Positions 8,279-17,753 of a stretch of 64,000 nucleotides of DNA are shown piece after piece; positions within the stretch are counted from its first letter, which is position 1; the number at the start of each line of letters is the position of its first letter. A model generated the notes under the pieces. The model worked only from the letters and a program-made list of their open reading frames with translations. It was not told where the DNA came from and did not search any database. The stretch is from Chloroflexota bacterium. GTDB lineage: Bacteria > Chloroflexota > Anaerolineae > Aggregatilineales > Phototrophicaceae. Where the stretch lies: positions 852,270 to 916,269 of the forward strand of contig WTGJ01000027.1 in the NCBI GenBank assembly GCA_011523615.1, in the 5' to 3' direction. Position numbers and translations under genes: made by a program.

Positions 8279-9208
8279 TCAGTTTCCAAAGATGGCCAAC
8301 GGCAAGCTCGCAGTAACCAACCAGTTCGGCGCATCCACAATCTCCGCAATTTTTAAATCCACCGCAGTGCTGCACAGGCAATAGGCCAGGCTGGGTTTCA
8401 GCCCATACTCCCGGCCCAGGTGGTCAATCATGTAGCGCACGGCATTCTTCGCGTTCTCGAATAGATCCGGCCCATGCGCGCTGGTGATGTAACTGCCCCG
8501 CTCGTAGCGATTCACCCGTGGAGCCAACCTTTGCAAGCGCATTTCCGGCAGGTTGGCCGCTTTCACCAGGCCCAGGCGCACGGTCATCGTCATCGGCGCC
8601 TCGATGGCCGTCCCACAGACTTCACCCTGTCCTTGATTGCCATGGCAATCCCCGCCGGCAAAGAGGGCGCCCGGAACGTTGACCGGCAACCAGACGGTGG
8701 AACCGATCGTCGCGTCTCGGCAATCGATGTTGCCGCCGTTCTGGCGCGGGGGGATGGTATTCAACCGGCCCTCTTCAGGACGAGGGGCGACCCCCAGACA
8801 GCCCGGGAAGGGTTCGTAGGGCAAAACGACACCCGCTTCGCCCAGGTGACATCGCTCGCCTTCCAAGCGCCAGTGATGGATGAACCCATGATCAAATTCC
8901 TCCGCGAGCAAGCCAAAGTTGGGGATATGCCCCGTCCAACCCCAGCCATGGTGCTCCAGATTCAGGATTTCGATCGCCAAAGCATCCCCCGGTTCGGCAC
9001 CATCGACATAAATGGAACCCGTTAAGGCATGAATCTTGCTGAAATCCAGTTGGGTGATCCTCTCTGCATCCCAATCCGAATTCACCTGCCCACAGGGTTC
9101 GGCACATTCCATGACGACAGTATCTCCCGGTTGAACGACCAGACGAGGTTCGATGTCCGCGTCCCAGTAGGGTTGAGTCTCGCTCGCATCCAAATAGTGT
9201 TCCGTCAT
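8279..9208 (-). CDS. Acetamidase/formamidase family protein
   Basis: A 309-residue protein of the FmdA_AmdA family, which hydrolyses short amides to ammonia and the carboxylate. Recognisable blocks are VVQPGDTVVMEC, TGSIYVDGAEPGDALAIEI, GWGWTGHIPNFGLL, NGGNIDCRD, LPVNVPGALFAGGDCHGNQGQGEVCGTAIE (metal-site GDxHxxQGxGExxG) and a C-terminal AVRYMIDHL/YCLCSTAVDLKI segment. Length is normal for the family. It is transcribed from its own -10/-35 pair and lies upstream of the CitE-like lyase. Confidence 0.92.
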   Translation of the reverse strand: MTEHYLDASETQPYWDADIEPRLVVQPGDTVVMECAEPCGQVNSDWDAERITQLDFSKIHALTGSIYVDGAEPGDALAIEILNLEHHGWGWTGHIPNFGLLAEEFDHGFIHHWRLEGERCHLGEAGVVLPYEPFPGCLGVAPRPEEGRLNTIPPRQNGGNIDCRDATIGSTVWLPVNVPGALFAGGDCHGNQGQGEVCGTAIEAPMTMTVRLGLVKAANLPEMRLQRLAPRVNRYERGSYITSAHGPDLFENAKNAVRYMIDHLGREYGLKPSLAYCLCSTAVDLKIAEIVDAPNWLVTASLPLAIFGN

Positions 9209-9238
9209 TTCTTTCCTTTTTCATCCCTGAAGGATTCC

Positions 9239-9267
9239 ATTATATCGGATGACCTGATCTCCCCCAA
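9239..9267 (-). promoter_or_regulatory. Promoter of the acetamidase gene
   Basis: On the minus strand, TTGGGG and a perfect TATAAT are separated by 17 bases. The TATAAT is about 30 bases upstream of the ATG at 9208. The rest of the 320-base gap (9268-9470) shows no gene or repeat I can support. Confidence 0.5.
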
Positions 9268-9474
9268 AGTTGGTGATTGCCCGCGAAAATGCGAATGAAT
9301 TCACTGGATGGGCTCGGCAAACCCGGACGCAAGAGAACCCACTCACGCAACCGGTGGCTACTGTATTGCGTACTTCACGGCAACGTAAGAGTCATGCATG
9401 AGCCGCGATCTAGCCCCATGGCCAAGCAGGAGAACAAGAATTGTCTTGCACCAACAGGAGGCACAAACCACTTT

Positions 9475-9502
9475 TTGATTCGCTTTCCCCATGTGGCATA
9501 AT
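9475..9502 (+). promoter_or_regulatory. Promoter of the two-gene membrane protein unit
   Basis: TTGATT and CATAAT are 16 bases apart. An ATG at 9507 directly after it opens a 13-codon reading frame (to 9548) that overlaps, in another frame, the ATG at 9529 of the next gene. That ATG itself has no ribosome site. Confidence 0.4.
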
Positions 9503-9528
9503 CCCAATGACAATGGCCGTTTCTTTCC

Positions 9529-10260
9529 ATGATTTCACCCAAGCCTGAAAATTTTCCCTGGTTGGCGCTCTTTGCTCTGTTGACGTTGGTGTCTCTCTTG
9601 ATCTTCCCGCCGACCGTTCAATTATTGGCGGCTCTGGGTTCATTGGCAGCCGCTTGGCTCACCTTTTTCGATTTCTCGCTGGCGAAACGGCGGCAGCGAA
9701 GGCAACATCATTCAGTGCTACGCGGTGACCCACCGGTGAAATCCCAGTCGGAAGAAGCCCGGCAGGCCATCGCGCGGGCCAAAGCGAGGGGCAATTACAT
9801 CGCAAGAGATCTACACGTACTGGACATCGGCTTGATCGCGGTAGGGGGCAACCCGAGCAACCCCATGTTGCGTCGTACCAATTCGCTGCATGATGACTTG
9901 CAAGCCGTGCGGCCCTACCTCAGGTTGAGATTACCCAAGAACTTCTATGAAAGGCACGGAACGTTTCGCTTTGCATTCAAAGACCCAACCCACGAAGAAA
10001 TCTACATCCATGAGCAAGAAACCTGGTTGACCGCTGGCGAGCAAGATATCATCCCCACCCATCAGATGCCCATCTCTGAAAATGAAAAACTCAGCCAACT
10101 GGGCGATTGGATCCTGGAAGTCTACCTGGATGAGCGATTGATGGCAGAACATAGCTTCCGCATTTCGCCATCATTTCAAACCAGAAGAGAACGGTTGCAA
10201 AAAAGGGCGAACCCCAGCTCAACTGTGGCAACTTTGGACGAGTTGATGCAGGATGAATGA
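9529..10260 (+). CDS. Membrane protein of unknown function (paralogue of the next gene)
   Basis: 243 residues; I do not recognise a family. Two hydrophobic segments (about 11-28 and 31-47) form an N-terminal hairpin, then a very basic stretch (AKRRQRRQHH and further Arg/Lys to about residue 85), then a soluble part starting DLHVLDIGLIAV with alternating beta-type segments (RPYLRLRLPKNF, FRFAFKDP, WILEVYLDERLMAEHSFRI). The architecture and the DIGL motif are repeated in the following gene, so the two are probably paralogues acting together. The short hairpin plus basic linker puts the C-terminal domain in the cytoplasm under the positive-inside rule. Confidence 0.7.
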   Translation: MISPKPENFPWLALFALLTLVSLLIFPPTVQLLAALGSLAAAWLTFFDFSLAKRRQRRQHHSVLRGDPPVKSQSEEARQAIARAKARGNYIARDLHVLDIGLIAVGGNPSNPMLRRTNSLHDDLQAVRPYLRLRLPKNFYERHGTFRFAFKDPTHEEIYIHEQETWLTAGEQDIIPTHQMPISENEKLSQLGDWILEVYLDERLMAEHSFRISPSFQTRRERLQKRANPSSTVATLDELMQDE

Positions 10261-11044
10261 GAGCCAGCTAGGTCCGATGCGCTGGGGCGCGATCCTGGTC
10301 GCCTGCCTCGGATTTTACCTGTATCTCTTCAGCGAAACCCAGATCTCCTTGGGTTTGTTTCTGTTGATCCAGCTCCTGGCTGGCTTTCTGTTCACGCGCA
10401 GCGGCACCAAGGCCTCATCAACGGAAGAGCATAAGACTGCGAAACCTGCGAGAAAACGGCGCGCCCGATCAGCCAGAAATACCCGGCGCAACAAAAAAGC
10501 AGCCAAGAAATCTGCCAGGCAAGCGATGGCGCAACACACCCGGCAAGCGGTGCAAAACGCCGGGCGCAATCCCGAAGAATCGCCCGTACGTTTGGTCGAT
10601 ATCGGCTTGTTCGTCTATTTCGAGGATGTGCGCGAACCGCGCGTTTTCCGTGAGCTGGATATCCCCAGTGATGCCCTAGCGATCCAACCCTTCGCCATTT
10701 TCCATCTCGATGAAAAAGCCTACGGCCCCATTTGCTTCGAGATTTACAATTCGGCAATGGACTTGCGTTTCCGCGAAGAGCAGGAGCAGCAACTTGAGGT
10801 GGGCAACAACTACATATTCACCCGGAATTACCTGAGTCAGCTGGCAGAGTTTTCACGAGAAGACCGCTGGTCCTTGCAGCTGCATGCTGGCGAACACACC
10901 ATCGCCATCCATTACTTTGACTGGTTCGAAGCGCCTGATTTCAAGATGGCTGCCGATGGAGAGATCAATACTGGCGATCTGAGAGATTTCATGGAAGCCG
11001 AAATGCCGGAAGAAATCAGTTTGGAACAACTGATCCGAACATAA
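10253..11044 (+). CDS. Membrane protein of unknown function (paralogue of the preceding gene)
   Basis: 263 residues with the same plan as the previous protein: two hydrophobic segments (about 10-24 and 29-45), a Lys/Arg-rich linker (KPARKRRARSARNTRRNKK, then more to about residue 90), and a C-terminal domain beginning VRLVDIGLFVYF. That domain ends with beta-like strands (WSLQLHAGEHTIAIHYFDW) and an acidic tail. It starts inside the end of the upstream gene (8-base overlap), so translation is likely coupled. The stop region overlaps the convergent dprA by 29 bases. No catalytic motif is seen; a scaffold or envelope role is only a guess. Confidence 0.7.
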   Translation: MNESQLGPMRWGAILVACLGFYLYLFSETQISLGLFLLIQLLAGFLFTRSGTKASSTEEHKTAKPARKRRARSARNTRRNKKAAKKSARQAMAQHTRQAVQNAGRNPEESPVRLVDIGLFVYFEDVREPRVFRELDIPSDALAIQPFAIFHLDEKAYGPICFEIYNSAMDLRFREEQEQQLEVGNNYIFTRNYLSQLAEFSREDRWSLQLHAGEHTIAIHYFDWFEAPDFKMAADGEINTGDLRDFMEAEMPEEISLEQLIRT

Positions 11045-11975
11045 TGCGCTGCTTGCGCGCGGGTTTCATCGCCGACTCGGCATCTTTTAATTGACCTACA
11101 GCGTGCATGACTTCCATCACCTCATGAGAAAGCAGGCGGCAGTTCTCTTGCAACAAACGCTGATTGCCCGCAGCCTCACTTTTGGCAACGAAGACCGGGC
11201 GGCGAAATTCGCGGGCGAACCTTGCTGCGTACATCGCGCCCCCCTGCTCCCCCGTTTCCATGACGATCAATGCCCCACACAGGGCAGCCAGGGTACGGTT
11301 GCGCGCGACCAATTGGTTGCGAGCGGGCGCTGCATCCGGCGCCCATTGACTGACGATCGTCCCGGCACCCAACATCAATGCGTCGGCGAGTGATTGGTTG
11401 GCCTGGGGATAAACCTGCAGGACGCCACTACCGAGCAATGCGATCTGATAACTCTCCGGGATCCGCAGCGCCGCCCAATGCGCTTCGGTATCGATCCCCA
11501 ATGCCAGACCGCTGATCAGGGTCGCGCCCAGCTCAACCAGCCTTTCTACGATCTCCTCGGTGTGATTCCTGGCTGCCCTGCTCGGCGTACGCGTACCGAC
11601 CACTCCCACCACTGTGTGCCGCTGGATCGGTTTCCACTGCCCGCGGGTGAAAAGCAATGGTGGGGCTTGAAAATGTTTCCACAAAGTAGCGGGATAATCT
11701 GCATCCGCTGGGTGCAAGATGCGAACCCCCAAAGCTTGCCAACGTTGCAGGCGACGCTGGAACGCAGCCAAATCGACACTGTGTATAGCCTGAGCGGTGA
11801 CCGGGCCAATGCCTGGGATGGCGGTCAACTGCGCCATGCTCGCGGAAAAAATTTCTTCCCGCCGGCCGGCAAAAGTTCGTTCCAGGTGGAATCTCGCCTC
11901 GGCGGTCAAATTAGGCAAGGTGGCCAGCGCTACTTCGCTGACCTCCGGGCCAGTTTGAGCCTCCGCTTCACTCAT
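11016..11975 (-). CDS. dprA: DNA-processing protein DprA/Smf
   Basis: 319 residues. An N-terminal helix-hairpin-helix-like segment (LTAIPGIGPVTAQAI, about 50-64) is followed by the Rossmann-type DprA core: HTVVGVVGTRTPS, ATLISGLALGIDTEAH, IALLGSGVLQVYP, AAPARNQLVARNRTLAALCGALIVMETGEQGGAMYAARFA. These are the hallmark residues of the protein that loads RecA on incoming single-stranded DNA during natural transformation. The usual C-terminal winged helix is not evident, so this is a short form. The ATG overlaps the stop of htrA by four bases, so it is co-transcribed downstream of the protease gene. Confidence 0.92.
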   Translation of the reverse strand: MSEAEAQTGPEVSEVALATLPNLTAEARFHLERTFAGRREEIFSASMAQLTAIPGIGPVTAQAIHSVDLAAFQRRLQRWQALGVRILHPADADYPATLWKHFQAPPLLFTRGQWKPIQRHTVVGVVGTRTPSRAARNHTEEIVERLVELGATLISGLALGIDTEAHWAALRIPESYQIALLGSGVLQVYPQANQSLADALMLGAGTIVSQWAPDAAPARNQLVARNRTLAALCGALIVMETGEQGGAMYAARFAREFRRPVFVAKSEAAGNQRLLQENCRLLSHEVMEVMHAVGQLKDAESAMKPARKQRIMFGSVVPN

Positions 11976-13123
11976 TGCCTCTCAGCCAGTGTCAAAGACA
12001 CATCCAACAAGCGATCCCCGCGCCGCACCTGCAAAACCACCTCATCCCCCGGCCGCGTTTGTATGGCGAGGTAAGACAATAGCTGACTGAAAGTCCGCAG
12101 CTCGTTACCATCGATGGCCAAGATCAGGTCCCCCCTCTGCAAGCCAGCTGCTTCTGCGGGGGTGCCATCATCCGTCCCGCTCACCAACACGCCATGGCTT
12201 GAGTTGGGCAAACCAAATTGCTGGATGCGTGCAAGATTGTCTTCCTCATAGAAAATCCCAATCAAACTGTAGGCGACGCGCTGGAATGCGATCAACTCTT
12301 GCGCCACCCGGCGAACCAGGTTGCTCGGGATGGCAAAGCCGACGCCACTGTTGGCTAGCGCCGGTGCCCCCGGTTGAGGCCGCGTTTCGCTGATATCCAA
12401 CTGGATGGAGTTGTTCACACCAATGACGTGGCCATTCATATTCAACAGGGGTCCACCGCTGTTGCCCGGGTTGATCGCGGCATCGGTTTGGATGAAACCA
12501 CCCGCCAGAAAATCGGTCATCTCGTTCGGCACCGCACGGTCCAAAGCGCTGATGATCCCGGTCGTCAAAGTCCATTCATTGCCATAGGGGTTGCCAATGG
12601 CCAAAACTTCTTGCCCGACCGTCAGGGCAGCGGAATCAGCAAAGGTGACCGGCCGCAATTCCGTCACCCGCGGGTCCACCCGCAACACCGCCAGATCGGA
12701 ATACACATCGCGGCCGATCAGTTCGGCTTCCGCCAGGGTGCCATTGTAAAACTCCACGATGTAAGTGATCGGGCCAGCGTCGCTTCTGGAAACATTGCGC
12801 TGCAGCATCGACACATCCACGACGTGATTGTTCGTGATGATGTGCCCTTTCTGATCCAGCACGAAGCCGCTGGCGCCGCTCAACGATTGCCGCCCGGTGT
12901 ACGCTTGAATCGCAACGACAGACGGAGCTACATTTTCATAAACTGCCGCAAATGCCGCCCCGGATGGGCTGAGTGGAGCGGATGGCGAACTTTGCTCGAG
13001 GAGGAGAGGCGGCGGCGTGGAAGCCCGTCCGGCTTGGATCATCGTGCCAATGACGAATCCCAACATCACCAGCGTTGCAGAACCCAAAAGCGCGGGAGTC
13101 CACCTCCAACCGCGCAGCTTCAT
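11972..13123 (-). CDS. HtrA/DegP-family serine protease with PDZ domain
   Basis: About 383 residues: an N-terminal membrane anchor (about 10-31), a Pro/Ser-rich linker, a trypsin-like domain and one PDZ domain (about 270-375). The catalytic triad is visible as His in TNNHVVD (H100), Asp in VYSDLAVL (D143) and Ser in NPGNSGGP (S222). The PDZ part carries GTPAEAAGLQRGDLILAIDG. Anchored HtrA proteases degrade misfolded envelope proteins on the outer side of the membrane. The ATG at 13123 is preceded by GGAGG at ideal spacing; a TTG at 13138 would overlap that site. It is co-transcribed with dprA. Confidence 0.92.
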   Translation of the reverse strand: MKLRGWRWTPALLGSATLVMLGFVIGTMIQAGRASTPPPLLLEQSSPSAPLSPSGAAFAAVYENVAPSVVAIQAYTGRQSLSGASGFVLDQKGHIITNNHVVDVSMLQRNVSRSDAGPITYIVEFYNGTLAEAELIGRDVYSDLAVLRVDPRVTELRPVTFADSAALTVGQEVLAIGNPYGNEWTLTTGIISALDRAVPNEMTDFLAGGFIQTDAAINPGNSGGPLLNMNGHVIGVNNSIQLDISETRPQPGAPALANSGVGFAIPSNLVRRVAQELIAFQRVAYSLIGIFYEEDNLARIQQFGLPNSSHGVLVSGTDDGTPAEAAGLQRGDLILAIDGNELRTFSQLLSYLAIQTRPGDEVVLQVRRGDRLLDVSLTLAERQ

Positions 13124-13219
13124 GAAAAACCTCCGCAAGGCAGTATTTCATTGAATGGTAGGCGATTAAAGGAAAATACGGGAACTCTATCCAGCAATAC
13201 CATGGTAAAGAAAGTGTAA

Positions 13220-13252
13220 AAGGCCAGCTGTCATATTCGGCTTGCTAGCCTT
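13220..13252 (-). terminator. Probable terminator after clpC
   Basis: On the minus strand AAGGCTAGC pairs with GCTGGCCTT (nine pairs, one U-G), with a 15-base loop and a following TTTT. It starts at the clpC stop codon and precedes htrA. Confidence 0.45.
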
Positions 13253-15759
13253 CAATTCGATTCTTCAGAGATCTCGATTTCGTCCTCTTCCATGCGCTCG
13301 AAATGCAACTCGCCATCTTCATCAACAGCCATTTGCACGACGCTCGCCAATGGGTATTTGCCGGAAAGGATCCCATCGGAGAGGATATCTTCAACACGAT
13401 CCTGAATGAGACGGCGCAACGGTCGAGCGCCATACTCTGCACTGTAACCATGCTCAGCCAACCAATCCAACGCTCCTTCGCTGGCATCCAGCGTGATGGC
13501 GTGTTCCAGCAAACGCTCCCGCACCTTGTTCAACTCCAGTTCGACGATGCTCTTGATCTGGGCCCGCGTCAATGAGCGGAAAATGACCGTCGCGTCCACC
13601 CGATTCAAGAATTCTGGCCGAAATGCCTGGCGCAGACGATCCATGACCTGCCTCGAGAGGGTCTTATAATCGACATCCTCAATATCATCTTCACCCCGCG
13701 GCGTTGTGAAGCCGAGTTGTTCTTCTCTTTTGATCACCGCCGCGCCGATGTTGCTCGTCATGACGACGATGGCATTCCTGAAATCCACCCGGCGCCCACG
13801 GGCATCGGCCAAGGTCCCTTCTTCCATGATCTGCAAAAGCATATTGAATACTTCCGGATGCGCTTTCTCCATTTCATCAAAGACGATGATGCTATATGGT
13901 CGCTGCCTCACCGCTTCAGTGAGCTGACCGGCATCTTCATAGCCGACATAACCGGGCGGTGCACCTACCAAACGGGATACGGAATGACGTTCCATGAATT
14001 CACTCATGTCCAACTGGATGAGCGCATCTTCACTGCCAAAGAGGAATTCTGCCAAAGCCTTGGTCACTTCCGTCTTGCCTACTCCGGTAGGCCCGAGGAA
14101 CATGAAGGAGCCGATCGGCCGCAGTGGGTTTTTCAAGCCGGCGCGCGCTCGGCGGACCGCTTTGCTGATCGATTGGATCGCTTCTTCCTGGCCGACGATG
14201 CGCTTGTGCAGCTCTTCTTCCATCTCCATCAAGCGCGTACTCTCTTCACCAGCAATGCGGGCTACGGGGATCCCGGTCCACATCGCCACCACTTCGGCGA
14301 TGTCTTCCGAAATCAAGCGCGCCTGTTGCGTATCGTTGTTCCAATTGGCACGGTACCGTTGCAAGGTCTCACTCAAACGGTTGATTTCCGTTTGGATGCG
14401 TTCTTGTTCAGTTGCATCGGTGTTTTCTGCTTCCCGATGCTGATCCAGTGCCGATTCCAAATCCTGGATTTCGATCTGCGTTTTGCGCACCGCACTGGCT
14501 TCCGGGCTCTTGTACATGCGCAGGCGCGCCGCCGCTTCATCGATCAAATCGATGGCTTTGTCCGGCAAGTAGCGATCGGTCACATAACGAGCGGATAAAT
14601 TCGCGGCCAGTTCAATCGCTTCATCCGTTATTTCCACATTGTGATGATCCTGATACGGCGAACGGATGCCGCGCAAAATCTCGATCGTTTCTTCTACGGT
14701 CGGCTCTTCCACCATGATCTGCTGGAAACGTCTTTCCAAAGCAGCATCACTTTCGATGTTCTTTCGGTATTCATCCATCGTGGTGGCGCCGATGCATTGC
14801 AGCTCTCCGCGCGCCAGGGCTGGTTTGAGGATGTTTGCGGCATCTACGCTACTGCCCGCCGAGCCCGCGCCCACCAACATATGTACTTCATCGATGAACA
14901 ATATGCTATTGACCGCCTTGAGCTCATCGATGACACGTTTCAAGCGCTCTTCAAACTGCCCGCGGTACATCGTACCGGCCACCAAAGAGCCGACATCCAA
15001 CTGCAACACACGTTTGTTCAGCAAGGGCCGCGGCACGTCGCCATCCACCACCCTTTGCGCCAGGCCTTCCACGATGGCCGTCTTGCCTACGCCAGGTTCA
15101 CCGATCAAAGCCGGGTTGTTTTTCCGTCGCCGACTCAGTACTTGAATGACACGCTCGATCTCCGTAACGCGCCCCACCACGGGGTCCAGTTTCTTCTCTC
15201 TGGCCAATAGTGTTAAATCGGTCGCCAGCTGGTCGATGGTGGGGGTTTTTTCGCCGCGGCGCGAACCACCCCGCGTGACTCGTTCTCCCTGCCGGGTGCC
15301 GGCTTGTTGGAGCGGACTGTCTTGCAGCACATTCCTCGTTTGGCGGCGCACTTCTTGTGGACTGATGCCCAGGCGGCGCAAAACTTCCAACGCAGGATTC
15401 TGCGCTTCGCGGATCAAGCCAAGCAGCAAGTGTTCGGTGCCGATGTAATGATGACCCATCCGCCGCGCCTCATCCACGGCATATTCCAGCACTTTCTTCG
15501 TTCCGGGCGATAAGCCCAACTCCACATTGGGATTGCGATTGCTTTCTTTGGCCAAGCGTTTGACCAACTCTTCGACCCGCGGGAGCTCCAGCCCCAGTTC
15601 ACGCAATACGCGGCCGGCCACGCCGCCTTCCTCACGTATCAAACCCAATAACAAGTGTTCCGTGCCGATGCTGGAATGTTGCAGGCGTTCCGCTTCTTCT
15701 TGAGCCAGGCTCAAAGCCCGCCGCGCTCTTTGGGTGAATCGCTCCATTTGATCCGGCAC
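13252..15759 (-). CDS. clpC: ClpC-type AAA+ unfoldase (first of two in the window)
   Basis: About 835 residues, a Hsp100 ATPase that unfolds substrates for ClpP. It has a double Clp-N repeat (residues 1-150), D1 with GEPGVGKT and the Walker B region [10 protein letters not shown], a short middle domain, and D2 with [20 protein letters not shown] and the ClpP-contacting LGF loop in [10 protein letters not shown]. The middle domain (about 405-455) is a plain coiled coil without the FExAAxLRD-like UVR motif found in the second copy at 57763. GTG at 15759 has GGAGGG six bases upstream; an ATG at 15765 directly abuts that site and is less likely. No clpP lies nearby. Confidence 0.93.
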   Translation of the reverse strand: MPDQMERFTQRARRALSLAQEEAERLQHSSIGTEHLLLGLIREEGGVAGRVLRELGLELPRVEELVKRLAKESNRNPNVELGLSPGTKKVLEYAVDEARRMGHHYIGTEHLLLGLIREAQNPALEVLRRLGISPQEVRRQTRNVLQDSPLQQAGTRQGERVTRGGSRRGEKTPTIDQLATDLTLLAREKKLDPVVGRVTEIERVIQVLSRRRKNNPALIGEPGVGKTAIVEGLAQRVVDGDVPRPLLNKRVLQLDVGSLVAGTMYRGQFEERLKRVIDELKAVNSILFIDEVHMLVGAGSAGSSVDAANILKPALARGELQCIGATTMDEYRKNIESDAALERRFQQIMVEEPTVEETIEILRGIRSPYQDHHNVEITDEAIELAANLSARYVTDRYLPDKAIDLIDEAAARLRMYKSPEASAVRKTQIEIQDLESALDQHREAENTDATEQERIQTEINRLSETLQRYRANWNNDTQQARLISEDIAEVVAMWTGIPVARIAGEESTRLMEMEEELHKRIVGQEEAIQSISKAVRRARAGLKNPLRPIGSFMFLGPTGVGKTEVTKALAEFLFGSEDALIQLDMSEFMERHSVSRLVGAPPGYVGYEDAGQLTEAVRQRPYSIIVFDEMEKAHPEVFNMLLQIMEEGTLADARGRRVDFRNAIVVMTSNIGAAVIKREEQLGFTTPRGEDDIEDVDYKTLSRQVMDRLRQAFRPEFLNRVDATVIFRSLTRAQIKSIVELELNKVRERLLEHAITLDASEGALDWLAEHGYSAEYGARPLRRLIQDRVEDILSDGILSGKYPLASVVQMAVDEDGELHFERMEEDEIEISEESN

Positions 15760-15850
15760 GTTCATCCCTCCATCATGGCACCCAGGAAAAGCAAACCATT
15801 TTCCATAAGGTGCAGGCTATGTTCGTTTCGTACTTGCCTTCTGAAGCACC

Positions 15851-15879
15851 ATTGTAGGCCGCGCGGGTTGATTCCGTAA
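15851..15879 (-). promoter_or_regulatory. Promoter of clpC
   Basis: On the minus strand TTACGG and TACAAT are 17 bases apart, giving an 80-90 base leader. No CIRCE-like repeat or CtsR-type heptad repeat is seen around it. Confidence 0.4.
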
Positions 15880-15925
15880 ATGGTGGGTGCAGTACCAAAA
15901 CACATCGCAGACGAAGCGCTAAGAT

Positions 15926-17578
15926 TCACGGGCTTTCATGGGTAACCGAATCTGGTTTCACGGCAGCGGCAGTCTCATCTTCGGCAGCCACTTCGTCGGC
16001 AGTCGCTTCATCGGCGGCAATTTCGCTTTCTGCCACGATTTCCGCTGCATCATTCTTCTCGGTGGAGACCTCATATGAAGCGTCATCCTGGGGTGCCACT
16101 GCCTGAGTTTCATCTATTTTGGGTGGATCCACTTTCGGCTTCGTTTTCGCCGCCAGCAACCAATCCATATCCAAATACTCGGCAGAGTTCACTCGTTTCA
16201 AGCTGAGGCCCAAGCGACGATTCCGCAAGTCAATTTTCGTGATGCGCAAGGTCACTTTTTCACCCGCTTTGACGACTTCACGGGGGTGCTCAATGCGTCG
16301 GTCGGCCAACTCCGAAATGTGGATCAGACCTTCGGGGAAAGGGCTATCTTCCAACTGGGCGAAAGCGCCGAACTTCGCGATTTTGGTGATCGTGGCATGC
16401 ACCAACTGCCCGGTGCTGTAGTTCATGGCGACTTCATCCCAGGGGTCCAATTCCTGGCGTTTGATGCTCAATCCGATGCGGTGTTTTTCGCGGTCGATGC
16501 TGATGACTTCTACGCGCACTTCTTGGCCGGTGCGAAACGCATCCCGCGGATGCCGGATGTGTCGCCAGCTCAGCTCGCTGTTGTGCACCAAACCTTCGGC
16601 ACCGCCCAAATCGACGAACACGCCAAAATCCGCCAGGCTGACGATGGGACCGGTGCGGACATCGCCCACTTTCAATTCGGCGATCAGCTCTTCCTTGCGC
16701 TTTTCTCGCTGCTCTCGTAGCGAAGCTCTTTCGGAGAGTACCAGCCGGCTCCGTTTGCGATTCACTTCGATGACTTTGACTGAGATCGGCTGATTCACTT
16801 GTTTGCGCCAGGTTTCATCATCCGTTTGATCGCCCATCTCCCGGCGTCGCAGAGCGGCAATCTGACTCATCGGTACGAAGCCGCGCAAACGCCCGAACCT
16901 CACGATCAAGCCGCCTTTGTTGTATCCCGCGATGTAACCCTGAAAGACCCGTTGTTCCCGCTGGAATTCCTGCGCTTGCTGCCAATCCTGCTCCTCCAGA
17001 GCGCGATTCACAGACAGCAAGATGCGCCCTTTATGATCGCGTGGGTTGATGATGTAGACCTGCAGCTGGTTTCCTACCGTGAGCAATTCCTCAAAATGCT
17101 GCCGGTTCATCCGCTCCAGTTCCCGGTTGGGGATGATGCCTTCATGTCCTTCGGCCAAGGAACAAGTGACCTCAATGGGCGAGGTTTTCGTGACTACCCC
17201 TTCCACCAGTTGGCCACGGCGGAATGGGCTATCCGGCAGTTCTTCTTCTTGTTTTTGTTCTTGCTTCTCCGGCGCGGATTCTCCCACAGCAACCGTTTCC
17301 GCTGTGGTCGCTGCCTCGCCGTTGATTTCATTTTCATCCGCTGCAACGGACTCAGGGATTTTGTCCTCGGTTCCGTTTTGCACTGGCTCGGTGGCTTCGG
17401 CCTCTGCTTCCACTTTGGTGGAATGCTCACGTTCTTCAGCGGCCGTGCTGGCTGGTTGCACCGCGTGGATCTCTGCATCAGCAGGCTCAGCAGCAGAATC
17501 GACATCGCCCCCTGCCGGAACAGCTTCCACATGCTCGTTGAGCGCTTCTTCGTCTTTCTGTGGTTCGAAGGCCTGCAT
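15926..17578 (-). CDS. rpsA: S1-domain RNA-binding protein (ribosomal protein S1 type)
   Basis: 550 residues with four S1 OB-fold repeats between about 120 and 475. The repeats start at GQLVEGVV, VFQGYIAGYNKGGLIV, GDVRTGPIVSLADFGVFVDL and GQLVHATITKIAKFGAFAQL; the last two are the best conserved, with GLVHNSELSW and GLIHISEL. They are flanked by an acidic, Ala/Glu-rich N-terminal region of about 115 residues and a similar C-terminal tail of about 60 residues, both low-complexity and probably disordered. S1 binds mRNA leaders and helps place them on the 30S subunit. Long acidic tails are unusual for Proteobacterial S1. The gene is divergent from the CbpA-type gene. Confidence 0.9.
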   Translation of the reverse strand: MQAFEPQKDEEALNEHVEAVPAGGDVDSAAEPADAEIHAVQPASTAAEEREHSTKVEAEAEATEPVQNGTEDKIPESVAADENEINGEAATTAETVAVGESAPEKQEQKQEEELPDSPFRRGQLVEGVVTKTSPIEVTCSLAEGHEGIIPNRELERMNRQHFEELLTVGNQLQVYIINPRDHKGRILLSVNRALEEQDWQQAQEFQREQRVFQGYIAGYNKGGLIVRFGRLRGFVPMSQIAALRRREMGDQTDDETWRKQVNQPISVKVIEVNRKRSRLVLSERASLREQREKRKEELIAELKVGDVRTGPIVSLADFGVFVDLGGAEGLVHNSELSWRHIRHPRDAFRTGQEVRVEVISIDREKHRIGLSIKRQELDPWDEVAMNYSTGQLVHATITKIAKFGAFAQLEDSPFPEGLIHISELADRRIEHPREVVKAGEKVTLRITKIDLRNRRLGLSLKRVNSAEYLDMDWLLAAKTKPKVDPPKIDETQAVAPQDDASYEVSTEKNDAAEIVAESEIAADEATADEVAAEDETAAAVKPDSVTHESP

Positions 17579-17612
17579 TCAGGAAGCCCACCGTTCTCAG
17601 CCCTATATTCCT

Positions 17613-17642
17613 ATCATAACGCATCCCCACCACAATCTACAA
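17613..17642 (-). promoter_or_regulatory. Promoter of the S1-protein gene
   Basis: On the minus strand TTGTAG and TATGAT are separated by 18 bases, about 35 bases upstream of the ATG at 17578. Confidence 0.45.
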
Positions 17643-17695
17643 TAGGGAGCATCCAGACACAGCCATTAGGGTTTTCTAAGAAATTCTCCTTTTCA

Positions 17696-17724
17696 TTGAC
17701 CGCAGGGATCATTTTCCATACTAT
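17696..17724 (+). promoter_or_regulatory. Promoter of the CbpA/DnaJ-like gene
   Basis: TTGACC and TACTAT are exactly 17 bases apart, a near-consensus sigma-70 promoter about 30 bases before the ATG at 17754. No CIRCE-like operator is seen here, unlike groES. Confidence 0.65.
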
Positions 17725-17753
17725 GTGAGGGTAGTGCGACCCACAGAGAGCCC

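Noticed and set aside
9277-9501. 74-codon reading frame on the plus strand in the gap after the acetamidase gene
   Set aside because: It has no ribosome site, a composition unlike real proteins here, and runs through the promoter of the next gene.
12374-13219. 281-codon plus-strand reading frame over htrA
   Set aside because: It lies antisense to the protease gene with its intact catalytic triad, and has no ribosome site or family signature.
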